64,000 nt of DNA from Mycobacterium lehmannii (GTDB taxonomy: Bacteria; Actinomycetota; Actinomycetes; Mycobacteriales; Mycobacteriaceae). This document shows positions 8,339-16,795 of the stretch, one piece after another. Every line of letters starts with the position of its first letter. Positions within the stretch are counted from its first letter, which is position 1. The stretch covers positions 52,089 to 116,088 of the forward strand of contig NZ_NKCN01000019.1 of NCBI RefSeq assembly GCF_002245535.1. Reading direction: 5' to 3'. The notes beneath the pieces were generated by a model that did no database searches, had not been told where the DNA came from, and saw nothing but the letters and a program-made list of their open reading frames with translations. The position numbers and the translations under genes were made by a program.

Positions 8339-8992
8339 ATGCAATTGACCCACTTCGGACATTCATGCTTACTGGCCAATTTCAAGAGCGATTCCGGCGA
8401 CGAAGCGACGATCCTGTTCGACCCCGGCGTCTTTTCGCACGGATTCGAGGGCATCACCGGCCTGTCGGCGATCCTGGTCACCCATCAGCATCCCGACCAC
8501 GCCGACACCGAGCGGCTGCCGGCCCTGCTCGACGCCAACCCGCAGGCCGCCTTGTACGCCGATCCGCAGACCGCCGCGCAACTCGGCGACCCCTGGCGCG
8601 CGGTCAACGTCGGCGACGTCCTTTCCATCGACCACCTGACCGTGCGGGGCGTCGGCGGCAAGCACGCGGTGATCCACCCGGAGTTGCCGGTCATCGACAA
8701 CATCTCCTACCTCGTCGACGACGGGACCCATCGCGCCCGGCTCATGCATCCCGGTGACGCCTTGTACGCGCCAGGCGAACCGGTCGACGTGCTCGCCACC
8801 CCCGCGGCCGCGCCCTGGATGAAGATCTCCGAAGCGGTCGATTACCTGCGCGAGGTGGCGCCGACGCATGCGGTGCCCATCCATCAAGGCATCATCGATC
8901 CGAGCGCCCGCGGGATCTTCTACAGCCGGCTCACCGAGATGACCGACACCGATTTCCAGGTGCTCGAACCCGAGGACGGCACGCAATTCTGA
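8339..8992 (+). CDS. MBL-fold metal-dependent hydrolase (Rv0786c-like)
   Basis: A 217-residue compact metallo-beta-lactamase-fold protein starting MQLTHFGHSCLL, with the diagnostic metal motif THQHPDHAD and later ligands near MHPGDALYAPG and AVPIHQGIIDP. This is the UlaG/UPF0173-like subgroup, which often acts on phosphorylated or small organic substrates; the actual substrate is unknown. An in-frame reading extends upstream to 8090, but that segment lies over the secreted-protein gene on the opposite strand, so the ATG at 8339 is the start. The length and location match Rv0786c. Confidence 0.88.
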   Translation: MQLTHFGHSCLLANFKSDSGDEATILFDPGVFSHGFEGITGLSAILVTHQHPDHADTERLPALLDANPQAALYADPQTAAQLGDPWRAVNVGDVLSIDHLTVRGVGGKHAVIHPELPVIDNISYLVDDGTHRARLMHPGDALYAPGEPVDVLATPAAAPWMKISEAVDYLREVAPTHAVPIHQGIIDPSARGIFYSRLTEMTDTDFQVLEPEDGTQF

Positions 8993-9009
8993 GTCGCGGT
9001 TCTTCGAAG

Positions 9010-10647
9010 TCAGGCCGTGTCGCGTGCGGCCGCGCGGCCGGCCGCACGCCCGGAGAACACACAGCCGCCGAGAAACGTGCCCTCCAGCGACCGATAACCG
9101 TGCACCCCGCCACCGCCGAAGCCCGCCGCCTCTCCGGCGGCGAACAGGCCGTCGAACACGTTGCCGTCGGGCTTGAGCACGCGCGCGTCGAGATCGGTTT
9201 CCAATCCGCCCAACGACTTTCGCGTGAGGATGTGCAACTTCACCGCGATCAGCGGCCCCGCCTTGGGATCGGTCAACCGGTGCGGTGCCACGACGCGGCT
9301 GACGCGGTCGCCGAGGTAGTTGCGTGCCACGCGGATCGAGGCGATCTGCGTGTCCTTGGTGAACTTGTTGGCCACCTCGCGGTCGCGGGCGGTGACCTCG
9401 GCCTCGACGGTCGCGTAGTCCAGCGGCAGCACATCGGGGACGTCGTTCATCGCCGACACCAGACCGCGCAGCGAGTCGGCGCTGACGAAGTCGACGCCAC
9501 GGTCGACGAACGCCTGCACCGGCGCGGGCGCCCCGGCACGGACCCGCGCCAACACGTCGCGGATGCTGCGGCCGGTGAGGTCGGGGTTCTGTTCCTGACC
9601 CGACAGCGCGAACTCCTTGGCGATGATGCGGGCGTTGAGGATGAACCAGGTGTAGTCCTGGCCGGTCTGCGCGATGTGTTCGAGCGTGCCGAGCGTGTCG
9701 AAGCCGGGATACAACGGCGACGGCAGCCGGTTGCCGTTGGCGTCCAACCACAGTGACGACGGCCCGGGCAGGATACGGATCCCGTGCAGCGGCCAGATCG
9801 GGTCGTAGTTGGTGATGCCCTCGGTGTAGTGCCACATGCGGTCGCTGTTGATCACCCGCGCCCCGGCCGCCCTGGTGATCCCGATCATGCGCCCGTCGAC
9901 GTGTGCGGGCACACCGGACAGCAGTTGTTCGGGTACGCGGCCCATCCGCTTGGGCCAGTTCTGCCGCACCAGGTCGTGGTTGCCGCCGATACCGCCGCTG
10001 GCGACGATCACCGCTTGGGCACGAAATTCGAACTGTCCGACCGGTTCTCGGGAGCTGGCCACGCCGCGGGGCGCGTCGGAGGGTTCGAGCACCGTTCCGC
10101 GAACGCCGACGACGGCACCGTGGGAGACGATGAGCTCGTCGACTTTGTGCCGGTGCGCGTACCGGACCCGCCCGGTCAGCCGACGAGCGAAGATGTCGAC
10201 GATCGCGGGGCCGGTGCCCCAGGTGATGTGGAATCGCGGCACCGAGTTGCCGTGTCCGCGCGCGTCATATCCGCCGCGCTCGGCCCACCCGACGAGCGGG
10301 AACGTCTGCAGGCCACGTTCGCGCAGCCAGCCGCGTTTCTCGCCGGCGGCGAAATCGACGTAGGCGTGCGCCCATTGGCGCGGCCAGTGGTCCTCCGGCC
10401 GGTCGAAGCCCGCCGAGCCGAGCCAGTCTTGAAGCGCCAACTCGTGGCTGTCGCGGATACCCAGCCGCCGCTGCTCCGGGCTGTCGACGAAGAACAGCCC
10501 GCCGAACGACCAGTACGCCTGGCCGCCGATGTTGTTGGCGTTCTCCTGGTCGACGATCAGTACGCGGCGGCCACGCTCGACCAACTCGCAGGCCGCCACC
10601 AGACCCGCCAGCCCGGCTCCGACGACGATGACGTCAGCATCTGCCAT
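9010..10647 (-). CDS. FAD-binding dehydrogenase (Rv0785-like, 3-ketosteroid dehydrogenase/fumarate reductase type)
   Basis: A 545-residue flavoprotein of the FAD-binding-2 family. The N-terminal dinucleotide motif VIVVGAGLAGLVAACELVERG is followed by QAYWSFGGLFF. The C-terminal FAD motif is LFAAGEAAGFGGGGVHGYR. The family includes flavoprotein dehydrogenases such as KstD-like and fumarate-reductase-like enzymes; the substrate is not predictable. I start at ATG 10647 because TAACGT lies 7 nt upstream; an in-frame GTG at 10656 would add three residues. Location and length match Rv0785. Confidence 0.9.
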   Translation of the reverse strand: MADADVIVVGAGLAGLVAACELVERGRRVLIVDQENANNIGGQAYWSFGGLFFVDSPEQRRLGIRDSHELALQDWLGSAGFDRPEDHWPRQWAHAYVDFAAGEKRGWLRERGLQTFPLVGWAERGGYDARGHGNSVPRFHITWGTGPAIVDIFARRLTGRVRYAHRHKVDELIVSHGAVVGVRGTVLEPSDAPRGVASSREPVGQFEFRAQAVIVASGGIGGNHDLVRQNWPKRMGRVPEQLLSGVPAHVDGRMIGITRAAGARVINSDRMWHYTEGITNYDPIWPLHGIRILPGPSSLWLDANGNRLPSPLYPGFDTLGTLEHIAQTGQDYTWFILNARIIAKEFALSGQEQNPDLTGRSIRDVLARVRAGAPAPVQAFVDRGVDFVSADSLRGLVSAMNDVPDVLPLDYATVEAEVTARDREVANKFTKDTQIASIRVARNYLGDRVSRVVAPHRLTDPKAGPLIAVKLHILTRKSLGGLETDLDARVLKPDGNVFDGLFAAGEAAGFGGGGVHGYRSLEGTFLGGCVFSGRAAGRAAARDTA

Positions 10648-10654
10648 GGCCGCC

Positions 10655-10660
10655 ACGTTA
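10655..10660 (-). promoter_or_regulatory. Putative -10 box (TAACGT) of the FAD dehydrogenase gene
   Basis: TAACGT on the minus strand ends 7 nt before ATG 10647, consistent with a leaderless promoter and with choosing that start over the GTG at 10656. Confidence 0.4.
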
Positions 10661-10671
10661 GCGGGCGGGTG

Positions 10672-11376
10672 CTAAGCGGCGGCAGTCATTGCGGCGTCCG
10701 GACGCCACTTGTAGACATCGGGCGCGCATCGGTGCATGAGTGCGAGGTCGACGGCGTCGAGCATCGCGTGTCTGATGCCCGGCCTGCGCAAGTGCCGGGC
10801 GGTGACGGCGACTCGAACGATTCCGCCTCGCCGGGCCGTCCGCTCGGCCGACAGCACCAGCGTGCGGCACCACCATGGTTCGCGCAGGAAGCCTTCACCG
10901 ATACCGAGCACGCGCGACCGCACGGCCGTCCCGCGGACCAGGTCGGCGATGTCGGTCAGCCCGGCGAGAAGTCGAAATCCCTTGCGCAGCAGCATTAGCG
11001 CGGTGCCATCGGATACGGTCCATCCCGGCGCCGCGAACAGCCGGGTACGCAAACCCATATGCTCCATCACGCGGTCGGCGGCCATCAGCCGCAGGCCGGC
11101 CTCGTGTGCGGGCAGCGTCGCGAACTCGCCGCGGCGCTTCTTGGTTGCGGCCTCGTCGAAGCCGTGCAACACGATGGCGTCACCGGAGTCCCGCCGGGCG
11201 GCGAGCCAGTCCACCGTGGCGGCGTCCTCTTCAAGCCGGTAGCCGCCCTTGATCCTGGGCGCCACCAGCAACGAGACCGGCACGCCCCGGGCGTCCAGTT
11301 GGGCGCAGAAGTCCGCGACGTCGGGGATCGTACGATCGCTGATACCGGAGAGGGAGACGATCAGCTGTCCTGCCAC
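10672..11376 (-). CDS. DUF2334 (polysaccharide-deacetylase-fold) protein, Rv0784-like
   Basis: A 234-residue protein starting MAGQLIVSLSGISDRTIPDV. It has features of the DUF2334 deacetylase-like family: an early VSLLVAPRIKG strand, the VLHGFDEA segment with a potential metal-binding His/Asp, and FAAPGWTVSD. It could act on carbohydrate or cell-wall substrates, but catalytic activity is not proven for this group. Its position between the FAD dehydrogenase and a small redox gene agrees with Rv0784. No signal peptide is seen, so it is probably cytoplasmic. Confidence 0.75.
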   Translation of the reverse strand: MAGQLIVSLSGISDRTIPDVADFCAQLDARGVPVSLLVAPRIKGGYRLEEDAATVDWLAARRDSGDAIVLHGFDEAATKKRRGEFATLPAHEAGLRLMAADRVMEHMGLRTRLFAAPGWTVSDGTALMLLRKGFRLLAGLTDIADLVRGTAVRSRVLGIGEGFLREPWWCRTLVLSAERTARRGGIVRVAVTARHLRRPGIRHAMLDAVDLALMHRCAPDVYKWRPDAAMTAAA

Positions 11377-11445
11377 GCCGCCAGTGTGGCAACCTCAGGT
11401 GTCGCAACGGTTTACCACACGCTGACGGCAGGTGACCATCGGGCG

Positions 11446-11943
11446 CTATCGCGGCAGGACATCCTCGATCGCCGTGATGACCTCGGGGGCGTCGGGTTCG
11501 GTGCGCGGCCGGAACCGCTTGACGACCGTTCCGCCCGGCGCCAGCAGAAACTTCTCGAAGTTCCACTGGATGTCGCCGGCCTCACCGCTGTCGTCGGGCG
11601 TCTTCGTCAGCTCGGCGTACAGCGGGTGCCGGTCGGCGCCGTTGACGTCGGTCTTGGCCAGCAAGGGGAACGTCACGCCGTACGTCGTCGAGCAGAACTG
11701 CTGAATTTCCTCGGCCGAACCGGGCTCCTGGCCCATGAACTGGTTGCACGGCACGCCGATCACGGTCAGCCCGCGGTCGCGGTAGTCCTTGGCCAACTGT
11801 TCGAGCGCGGTGTACTGCGGAGTCAGACCGCATTTGGAGGCGACGTTGACCACCAGCGCGGCGCCGTCGGCCAATTCGCCGAGCGTGGTGTCGCGGCCGT
11901 CGAGGGTGGTCACAGCGATATCGGTCAGCGGTGTCTGGGGCAT
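11446..11943 (-). CDS. Glutathione-peroxidase-family thiol peroxidase
   Basis: A 165-residue GPx-fold peroxidase. The peroxidatic Cys is in ASKCGLTPQY (Cys, not selenocysteine). The resolving-Cys region and Gln are in VIGVPCNQFMGQEPGS, and the catalytic Trp/Asn are in IQWNFEKFLLAPGG. Since mycobacteria lack glutathione, the enzyme most likely uses thioredoxin (or mycothiol systems) to reduce hydroperoxides. It is followed 9 nt away by a TetR gene transcribed in the same direction and probably forms an operon with it. Confidence 0.92.
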   Translation of the reverse strand: MPQTPLTDIAVTTLDGRDTTLGELADGAALVVNVASKCGLTPQYTALEQLAKDYRDRGLTVIGVPCNQFMGQEPGSAEEIQQFCSTTYGVTFPLLAKTDVNGADRHPLYAELTKTPDDSGEAGDIQWNFEKFLLAPGGTVVKRFRPRTEPDAPEVITAIEDVLPR

Positions 11944-11952
11944 GCCCGCACG

Positions 11953-12510
11953 TTACCCGGTCTCGAACAGCATGCCCGCGACCCGGTGCACGGTCGCTAT
12001 CGGATCACCCTCGGCGTCGATCGCCTTGTTGAGCCACAACAGCGAAAAGCCGTGCACCAGTGACCAGGCCGCGAGCGCCGCCGCCGCAGGGTCCTCTGCG
12101 GCGCGCGGATCGTCGAGAGTGCCGACACCCTGCCTCAGTTGCGCACCCGCCGCGTCCCGGGCCGATTTCAACTCCGCGTCGCCCGGGTCGACGAGCGAGC
12201 GGTCGAACATCACCGCGTAGTGCCCGGGATGGTCGAGTGCGAACTGCACGTACGCCAGTGCGGCATCGATGAATTCCGGCTCTGCCTCACCGAGCGCAAC
12301 GGCCAGCTTGCGCCAGCCCTGTGCGGCCAGCGCGGTGAACAGGCCGCGCCGGTCGGTGAAGTGGTGCGCCGGCGCGGCATGCGACACCCCCGCGACCCGT
12401 GCGAGCTCTCGCAGCGAGATTCCGTCGGCGCCGCGCTCGGCGACCAGGCTCGCCGCCTCGGCGAGGATGACCGCCTTCAGATCGCCGTGGTGGTAGGACG
12501 CCCTGCTCAT
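11953..12510 (-). CDS. TetR-family regulator (WHG-type C-terminal domain)
   Basis: A 185-residue TetR repressor. The N-terminal helix-turn-helix is ISLRELARVAGVSHAAPAHHF (split around residues 31-51), and the C-terminal part around AAWSLVHGFSLLWL matches the WHG-containing ligand domain group. It is divergent from the DoxX-like gene, and the 83-nt gap holds an 18-bp inverted repeat that overlaps likely promoter elements, so it probably represses that membrane protein and itself. The inducer is unknown. The downstream peroxidase may be in the same transcript. Confidence 0.9.
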   Translation of the reverse strand: MSRASYHHGDLKAVILAEAASLVAERGADGISLRELARVAGVSHAAPAHHFTDRRGLFTALAAQGWRKLAVALGEAEPEFIDAALAYVQFALDHPGHYAVMFDRSLVDPGDAELKSARDAAGAQLRQGVGTLDDPRAAEDPAAAALAAWSLVHGFSLLWLNKAIDAEGDPIATVHRVAGMLFETG

Positions 12511-12527
12511 GCGGCCATCATAACCGA

Positions 12528-12583
12528 AATCTTGACACTGGCTAGATTGTTACCTACGTTCGCAACTAGTCACTGTCAAGATT
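12528..12583. promoter_or_regulatory. Long inverted repeat, likely TetR operator pair
   Basis: Two 18-bp arms, 12528-12545 (AATCTTGACACTGGCTAG) and 12566-12583 (complement of AATCTTGACAGTGACTAG), match at 16 of 18 positions across a 20-bp spacer. Each arm includes a TTGACA -35-like hexamer, facing both divergent genes. The placement between the TetR gene and the DoxX-like gene suggests one TetR dimer site per arm or a dyad operator occluding both promoters. Confidence 0.75.
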
Positions 12584-12593
12584 GGAGTTCGTC

Positions 12594-13043
12594 ATGGCTG
12601 TACTCGTCACGCTGATACTCGGGACGCTCGGCGCCCGGCTGGTCGGCTTGTCGGGCGTGGACTACGTCGACGGCTGGCCATCGGCGATCGCCGTCGGATT
12701 GGCCGCGATGTTCGCGCTCACCGGGGTCGCGCACTTCGTCAACCCGCTGCGCCGCGACATGATCGCGATCGTTCCGCCGCGGCTGCCCGCCCCGGCGCTG
12801 CTGGTCACTGTCACCGGTGTGCTCGAACTCGTCGGCGCGGTGGGTCTGCTCTACCCGCCCACCCGCGCCGCCGCAGCGGTCGGCCTTTTCGTGCTGATGA
12901 TCGCGATGTTCCCGGCCAACGTCCACGCGGCACGGATGCCCGACCCGCCGAAGTCGATGACGACGCGGCTGGACCTGCGCACCGCCGAGCAGATCGTGTT
13001 TCTAGGGGCGGCGCTCGTGATCGGCCTGGGCAGCGTCCAGTAG
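12594..13043 (+). CDS. DoxX-like membrane protein
   Basis: A 149-residue integral membrane protein with four hydrophobic segments (about residues 3-20, 30-48, 63-85 and 90-110), resembling the DoxX family. Segments VAHFVNPL and TGVLELVGAVGLLYP are typical. DoxX proteins often accompany redox or detoxification enzymes; function is otherwise unclear. The ATG at 12594 is preceded by GGAG at good spacing, so the upstream TTG is not used. The last 42 nt overlap the 3' end of ptrB on the other strand. Likely repressed by the divergent TetR. Confidence 0.85.
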   Translation: MAVLVTLILGTLGARLVGLSGVDYVDGWPSAIAVGLAAMFALTGVAHFVNPLRRDMIAIVPPRLPAPALLVTVTGVLELVGAVGLLYPPTRAAAAVGLFVLMIAMFPANVHAARMPDPPKSMTTRLDLRTAEQIVFLGAALVIGLGSVQ

Positions 13044-15140
13044 CCACGCGTACTGGAAGGCGGTTTCCTTCCAGCGTTCGTATCGCCCGCTGATACCGCC
13101 ATGGCCGGCATTCATCTCCGTCTTCAGCAGCACGGGATGACTGTCGGTCTTGGCATGGCGAAGCGCGGCAACCCATTTCGCCGGTTCGACGTAGTACACC
13201 CGGGTGTCGTTGAGCGACGTCATGGCAAGTATGCGCGGGTAGTTCCTCGCCTCGATGTTCTCGTAGGGCGAGTAGGACTTCATGTACTCGTAGACGTCCT
13301 TGTTCTCCAACGGGTTTCCCCACTCGTCCCACTCGGTGACCGTCAGCGGCAGCGACGGGTCGAGGATCGTGGTGAGCGGGTCGACGAACGGCACCACCGC
13401 GAGGACGCCCGCGAACAGCTGCGGAGCCATGTTGGCCACGGCGCCGACGAGTAGACCGCCCGCGCTGCCCCCGTAGGCCACCAGGTTCTGCGGCCGGGTG
13501 ACATCGGTCTGCACGAGATGCTGCGCGGCGGCGATGAAGTCGGTGAAGCTGTTCTTCTTCTCGAGCATCTTGCCGTGCTCATACCATGGCCGGCCGAGTT
13601 CGCCGCCACCTCGGACATGCGCGACCGCGAACACCATCCCGCGGTCCAGCAACGACAGTCGCGCGATGGAGAACCGCGGATCTTCGCAGGCCTCATAGGC
13701 GCCGTAGCCGTACAGCAGCGTGGGCGCCGGATACTGCAGGCCGATCTTGTGCACGATCGAGATCGGTATCCGCACACCGTCCGGCGCGGTCGCCCAATCA
13801 CGCCGCTCCACATAGTCTTCGGGCCGGTAGTCGCCGAGCACGGGCTGTTCGCGCAGCAGTGTCCGTTCGCCGGTGGCCAGGTCGACGTCGTAGATGCGCA
13901 CCGGGGTGGTGTAGGAGGTGGAACCGATGCGCAGTTTGGGTGCGCTCCAATTGGGGTTGGCGCTCAGTCCCGCCGACGTCAGCTCGGATTCGAAGGTGAA
14001 GTCTTCGGGACTGCCGTATTCGCCGCCGGGATGGAGGGGCCAGAGCTGAATCCTCGGCAGCGCCTCACTGCGGTAACTGACGACGAGGTGCTTTTCGAAG
14101 GCGTCCACGGAGTCGAGGCGGACGTCGGCGCGGTGTTCGATCAGGGTACGCACCGCAGTGGGGTCGCCGACTGGCACCTCGACCAGGGTGAAGTTCTCGG
14201 CACCGTCGTTGTGCAGGATGAGAAACCGGTCCTCGCCGCCCACGACGGCGTGCTCGACGGAGTACTCGACGAAGTCGCGGCGCGGCCACACGATCGTGAA
14301 TTCGGCCTCCGGGTCGGTCGCGTCGGCGTAGCGCACCTCGGAGGTGACGGCGCTGCCGGCGGCGATGATGACGTATTTGTCGCTGCGGGTGCGCCCGACA
14401 CCGAGCCAGTACCGTTCGTCGGGTTCGTTGTAGACCTTCTGCGCGGGCCGGCCCGAGCCGAGGCGGTGTCGCCAGATGGTGTCCGGGCGCCATGCCTCGT
14501 CGAGGGTCGAGTAGTAGAGCGTGCGGTTGTCGGCCGCCCACGTCGCCCCCGGACCGATACCGGCGATGGTGTCCTCATAGAGTTCACCGGTGCGTAAGTC
14601 CTTGAACCGCAGCGTGTACCGCTCGTCGCCTTTGAGGTCGACCGAATAGGCGAGGATGTTGCCGTCCAGGCTCACCGAGGCGGCGCCGAGCGAGAAGAAC
14701 TCGTGGCCTTCGGCCTCGACGTTCTCGTCCAGCAGTACCTGTTCGCCGGGGATCTCGGTGTTCTCGTCGAGCACCGGAGGTGTCCAGTCGTCGAGATCGG
14801 CGACTGGGCAACGGCAGTGCACGCTGTACTGCTTGCCCTCGAAGCTGCGGCCGTAGTACCACCACGCGTCGCGCCTGGTCGGCACAGAGAGGTCGGTCTC
14901 CTTGGTGCGGGCCTTGATCTCGTCGAAGATGGCCTGTCGCAGGGGCGCAAGGTGCTCGGTGACATGCTCGGTGTAGGCGTTCTCCGCCTCCAGATGCGCG
15001 ATCACCTCGGGGCTGGTCTTGTCGCGCAGCCACTCGTAGCGATCGAGGAACACGTCGCCGTGATGCTCACGCCGGGTGTCGACGCGCTTGGCCACCGGCG
15101 GCTTCATCATCTGTTGATTCGCTCCGCAAGCGTCGCTCAT
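13002..15140 (-). CDS. ptrB: Oligopeptidase B (prolyl oligopeptidase family S9A), intact
   Basis: A 712-residue serine oligopeptidase. The N-terminal beta-propeller is followed by an alpha/beta-hydrolase domain with nucleophile Ser in YGGSAGGLLVG, Asp in the TSLNDTRVYYVEPAKW segment, and His in NAGHGGISGRYERW. It cleaves small peptides after basic residues. In M. tuberculosis the gene is split into ptrBa and ptrBb (Rv0781/Rv0782); here it is one uninterrupted frame. The start codon overlaps the purC stop by 4 nt (ATGA), so it is cotranscribed with purC. A Met-Met at codons 11-12 could be an alternative start. Confidence 0.95.
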   Translation of the reverse strand: MSDACGANQQMMKPPVAKRVDTRREHHGDVFLDRYEWLRDKTSPEVIAHLEAENAYTEHVTEHLAPLRQAIFDEIKARTKETDLSVPTRRDAWWYYGRSFEGKQYSVHCRCPVADLDDWTPPVLDENTEIPGEQVLLDENVEAEGHEFFSLGAASVSLDGNILAYSVDLKGDERYTLRFKDLRTGELYEDTIAGIGPGATWAADNRTLYYSTLDEAWRPDTIWRHRLGSGRPAQKVYNEPDERYWLGVGRTRSDKYVIIAAGSAVTSEVRYADATDPEAEFTIVWPRRDFVEYSVEHAVVGGEDRFLILHNDGAENFTLVEVPVGDPTAVRTLIEHRADVRLDSVDAFEKHLVVSYRSEALPRIQLWPLHPGGEYGSPEDFTFESELTSAGLSANPNWSAPKLRIGSTSYTTPVRIYDVDLATGERTLLREQPVLGDYRPEDYVERRDWATAPDGVRIPISIVHKIGLQYPAPTLLYGYGAYEACEDPRFSIARLSLLDRGMVFAVAHVRGGGELGRPWYEHGKMLEKKNSFTDFIAAAQHLVQTDVTRPQNLVAYGGSAGGLLVGAVANMAPQLFAGVLAVVPFVDPLTTILDPSLPLTVTEWDEWGNPLENKDVYEYMKSYSPYENIEARNYPRILAMTSLNDTRVYYVEPAKWVAALRHAKTDSHPVLLKTEMNAGHGGISGRYERWKETAFQYAWLLDAAQADHERRP

Positions 15141-16036
15141 GCACCGATCCAGTCGTCGAACTTCAGACCCGAAATGCGTTCGTAGGCCTCGATGTAGCGG
15201 GCGCGAGTGGATTCGACGACGTCCGGCGGCAGTGGCGGCGGAGGTGTATCACCGCTGCGGTCCCACCCCGACTCTTCAGAGGTGAGCCAGTTGCGGACGA
15301 ACTGCTTGTCGAAGCTGTTCTGCACGACGCCTTCTTTCCAGTCATCGGCTCGCCAGTACCTGCTCGAGTCGGGGGTGAACACCTCGTCGGCCAGTCGCAG
15401 TTCACCGTCCTCGTCCACGCCGAACTCGAACTTGGTGTCGGCGACGATGATTCCCGTGGTCAAGGCATGCTCGGCGCCGCGGCGGTATGTCTCCAATGTC
15501 CGATCGCGCAGTTGTTCGGCCCGCTGCTGACCGATCAGCTTGACCACGTCGTCGAACGAGATGTTCTCGTCATGTTGTCCCAGTTCGGCTTTGGTCGCAG
15601 GGGTGAACAGCGGCTCGTCGAACCTGCTGGCCTCGACCAGCCCGGCGGGAAGCGGGATACCGCATACCGCCCCCGTCTTCTGATAGTCGATGAGCCCGGA
15701 GCCGGTGAGGTAGCCGCGGGCCACCGCCTCCACCGGCAACATCTCGAGCTCCTGTACGACCAGCGCGCGGCCGAGCACGTCGGCGGGAATGCGCTCGTCG
15801 TCGGGTGGACCGGCGAGGTGATTGGGCGTGCCAGCGGTCCGGCTCAGCAGGTCGAAGAAGAACACGCTCATCGCCGTCAGGATGCGGCCCTTGTCGGGGA
15901 TCAGCGAGTCGAGGACGTAGTCGTAGGCGGAGATGCGGTCGCTGGCCACGAAGAGCAGCGTCTCGTCGTCCACGCGATACAGTTCGCGAACCTTGCCGCT
16001 GGCCAGATGTTCGTAGTCGGACAGAGCGGGGCGCAT
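15137..16036 (-). CDS. purC: SAICAR synthetase PurC
   Basis: A 299-residue phosphoribosylaminoimidazole-succinocarboxamide synthase, which joins aspartate to CAIR in purine synthesis. Motifs seen: SGKVRELYRVDDETLLFVASDRISAYD split over residues 12-38, the GSGLIDYQ segment, and IIVADTKFEFG near the catalytic site, followed by DEVFTPDSSRYW. The length is usual for the long bacterial type. It precedes ptrB with a 4-nt overlap and is divergent from the Rv0779c-like membrane gene (31 nt apart). Confidence 0.97.
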   Translation of the reverse strand: MRPALSDYEHLASGKVRELYRVDDETLLFVASDRISAYDYVLDSLIPDKGRILTAMSVFFFDLLSRTAGTPNHLAGPPDDERIPADVLGRALVVQELEMLPVEAVARGYLTGSGLIDYQKTGAVCGIPLPAGLVEASRFDEPLFTPATKAELGQHDENISFDDVVKLIGQQRAEQLRDRTLETYRRGAEHALTTGIIVADTKFEFGVDEDGELRLADEVFTPDSSRYWRADDWKEGVVQNSFDKQFVRNWLTSEESGWDRSGDTPPPPLPPDVVESTRARYIEAYERISGLKFDDWIGA

Positions 16037-16067
16037 CGGGCCAGCCTATCGGGCAGCATCTAGTTCC

Positions 16068-16685
16068 ATGACTTCGCGGTTTATCCCCTATGCCACCACG
16101 CCGACGCGGATCTTGGCCCAGCTCGTCAGTGACTTCGTGGTGGTCGCCTGGACCACGGTGTGGGTGCTGGTCGGCATGGCCGTGCATTCGGCGGTCTCCA
16201 CGATCGCGGCGGTGGGTCGCCAGGTCGAGACCGGCGCCAACGGCGTCGCCGACAACCTCGACGCGGCCGGCGAGCGCACCGACGACTTCCCGCTGATCGG
16301 CGACGCGCTCAGCAAGCCGTTGCGCGCGGCCAGCGAGGCAGCACTCGACATCGCAGGCGCCGGTCACAGCCTCGACACCACGGCGTCGTGGTTGGCGTGG
16401 GTACTGGCGCTGGCGGTGGCCGCACCGCCGATCCTGTTCGTCGCGATGCCGTGGCTGTACCTTCGGCTGCGTTTCTTCCGCCGCAAGTGGACCGCGATCA
16501 CGCTGGCCCGCACCCCCGCCGGTGAGCAGCTGTTGGCGCTGCGAGCGCTGGCCAACCGGCCGCTGGCCAAGCTGGTCGCCGTGCACGCCGATCCCGTCGA
16601 GGCGTGGCGCCTGCACGACGCAGACGCGATCCGCGGCCTCGCGGCGCTGGAGTTGCGCTCGTCAGGCGTCGCCCGCCACCTCTAA
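16068..16685 (+). CDS. Conserved mycobacterial membrane protein (Rv0779c-like)
   Basis: A 205-residue protein with two hydrophobic segments, roughly residues 22-48 (VVVAWTTVWVLVGMAV) and 105-128 (WLAWVLALAVAAPPILFVA), separated by an extracytoplasmic amphipathic stretch. The C-terminus is basic and ends HL. Length and location opposite purC match Rv0779c. No enzymatic motif is recognised. The basic FFRRKW after the second segment suggests a cytoplasmic C-terminus. Confidence 0.82.
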   Translation: MTSRFIPYATTPTRILAQLVSDFVVVAWTTVWVLVGMAVHSAVSTIAAVGRQVETGANGVADNLDAAGERTDDFPLIGDALSKPLRAASEAALDIAGAGHSLDTTASWLAWVLALAVAAPPILFVAMPWLYLRLRFFRRKWTAITLARTPAGEQLLALRALANRPLAKLVAVHADPVEAWRLHDADAIRGLAALELRSSGVARHL

Positions 16686-16700
16686 CCGGCTCCGCCGCCG

Positions 16701-16751
16701 CGATTTGTGCACATCGAGGAGCGCTCACCGCTCCCGGATGTGCACAAATCG
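16701..16751. repeat. Nested perfect palindrome upstream of DUF559 gene
   Basis: Outer arms of 15 bp, CGATTTGTGCACATC (16701-16715) and its exact complement (16737-16751), enclose an inner 6-bp stem GGAGCG/CGCTCC (16718-16723 and 16729-16734) with a 5-nt loop. It resembles a REP-type element or cruciform rather than a simple terminator: there is no T-tract. It lies between two plus-strand genes, 16 nt after one stop and 45 nt before the next start. Confidence 0.85.
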
Positions 16752-16795
16752 TTCCGAGGGAACCGTCCGGAGCCGCCGACGCGTCGAACTGGAAC

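Noticed and set aside
9784..10998. Plus-strand 404-codon frame over the FAD dehydrogenase
   Set aside because: Antisense shadow; the minus-strand protein has full Rossmann and FAD motifs.
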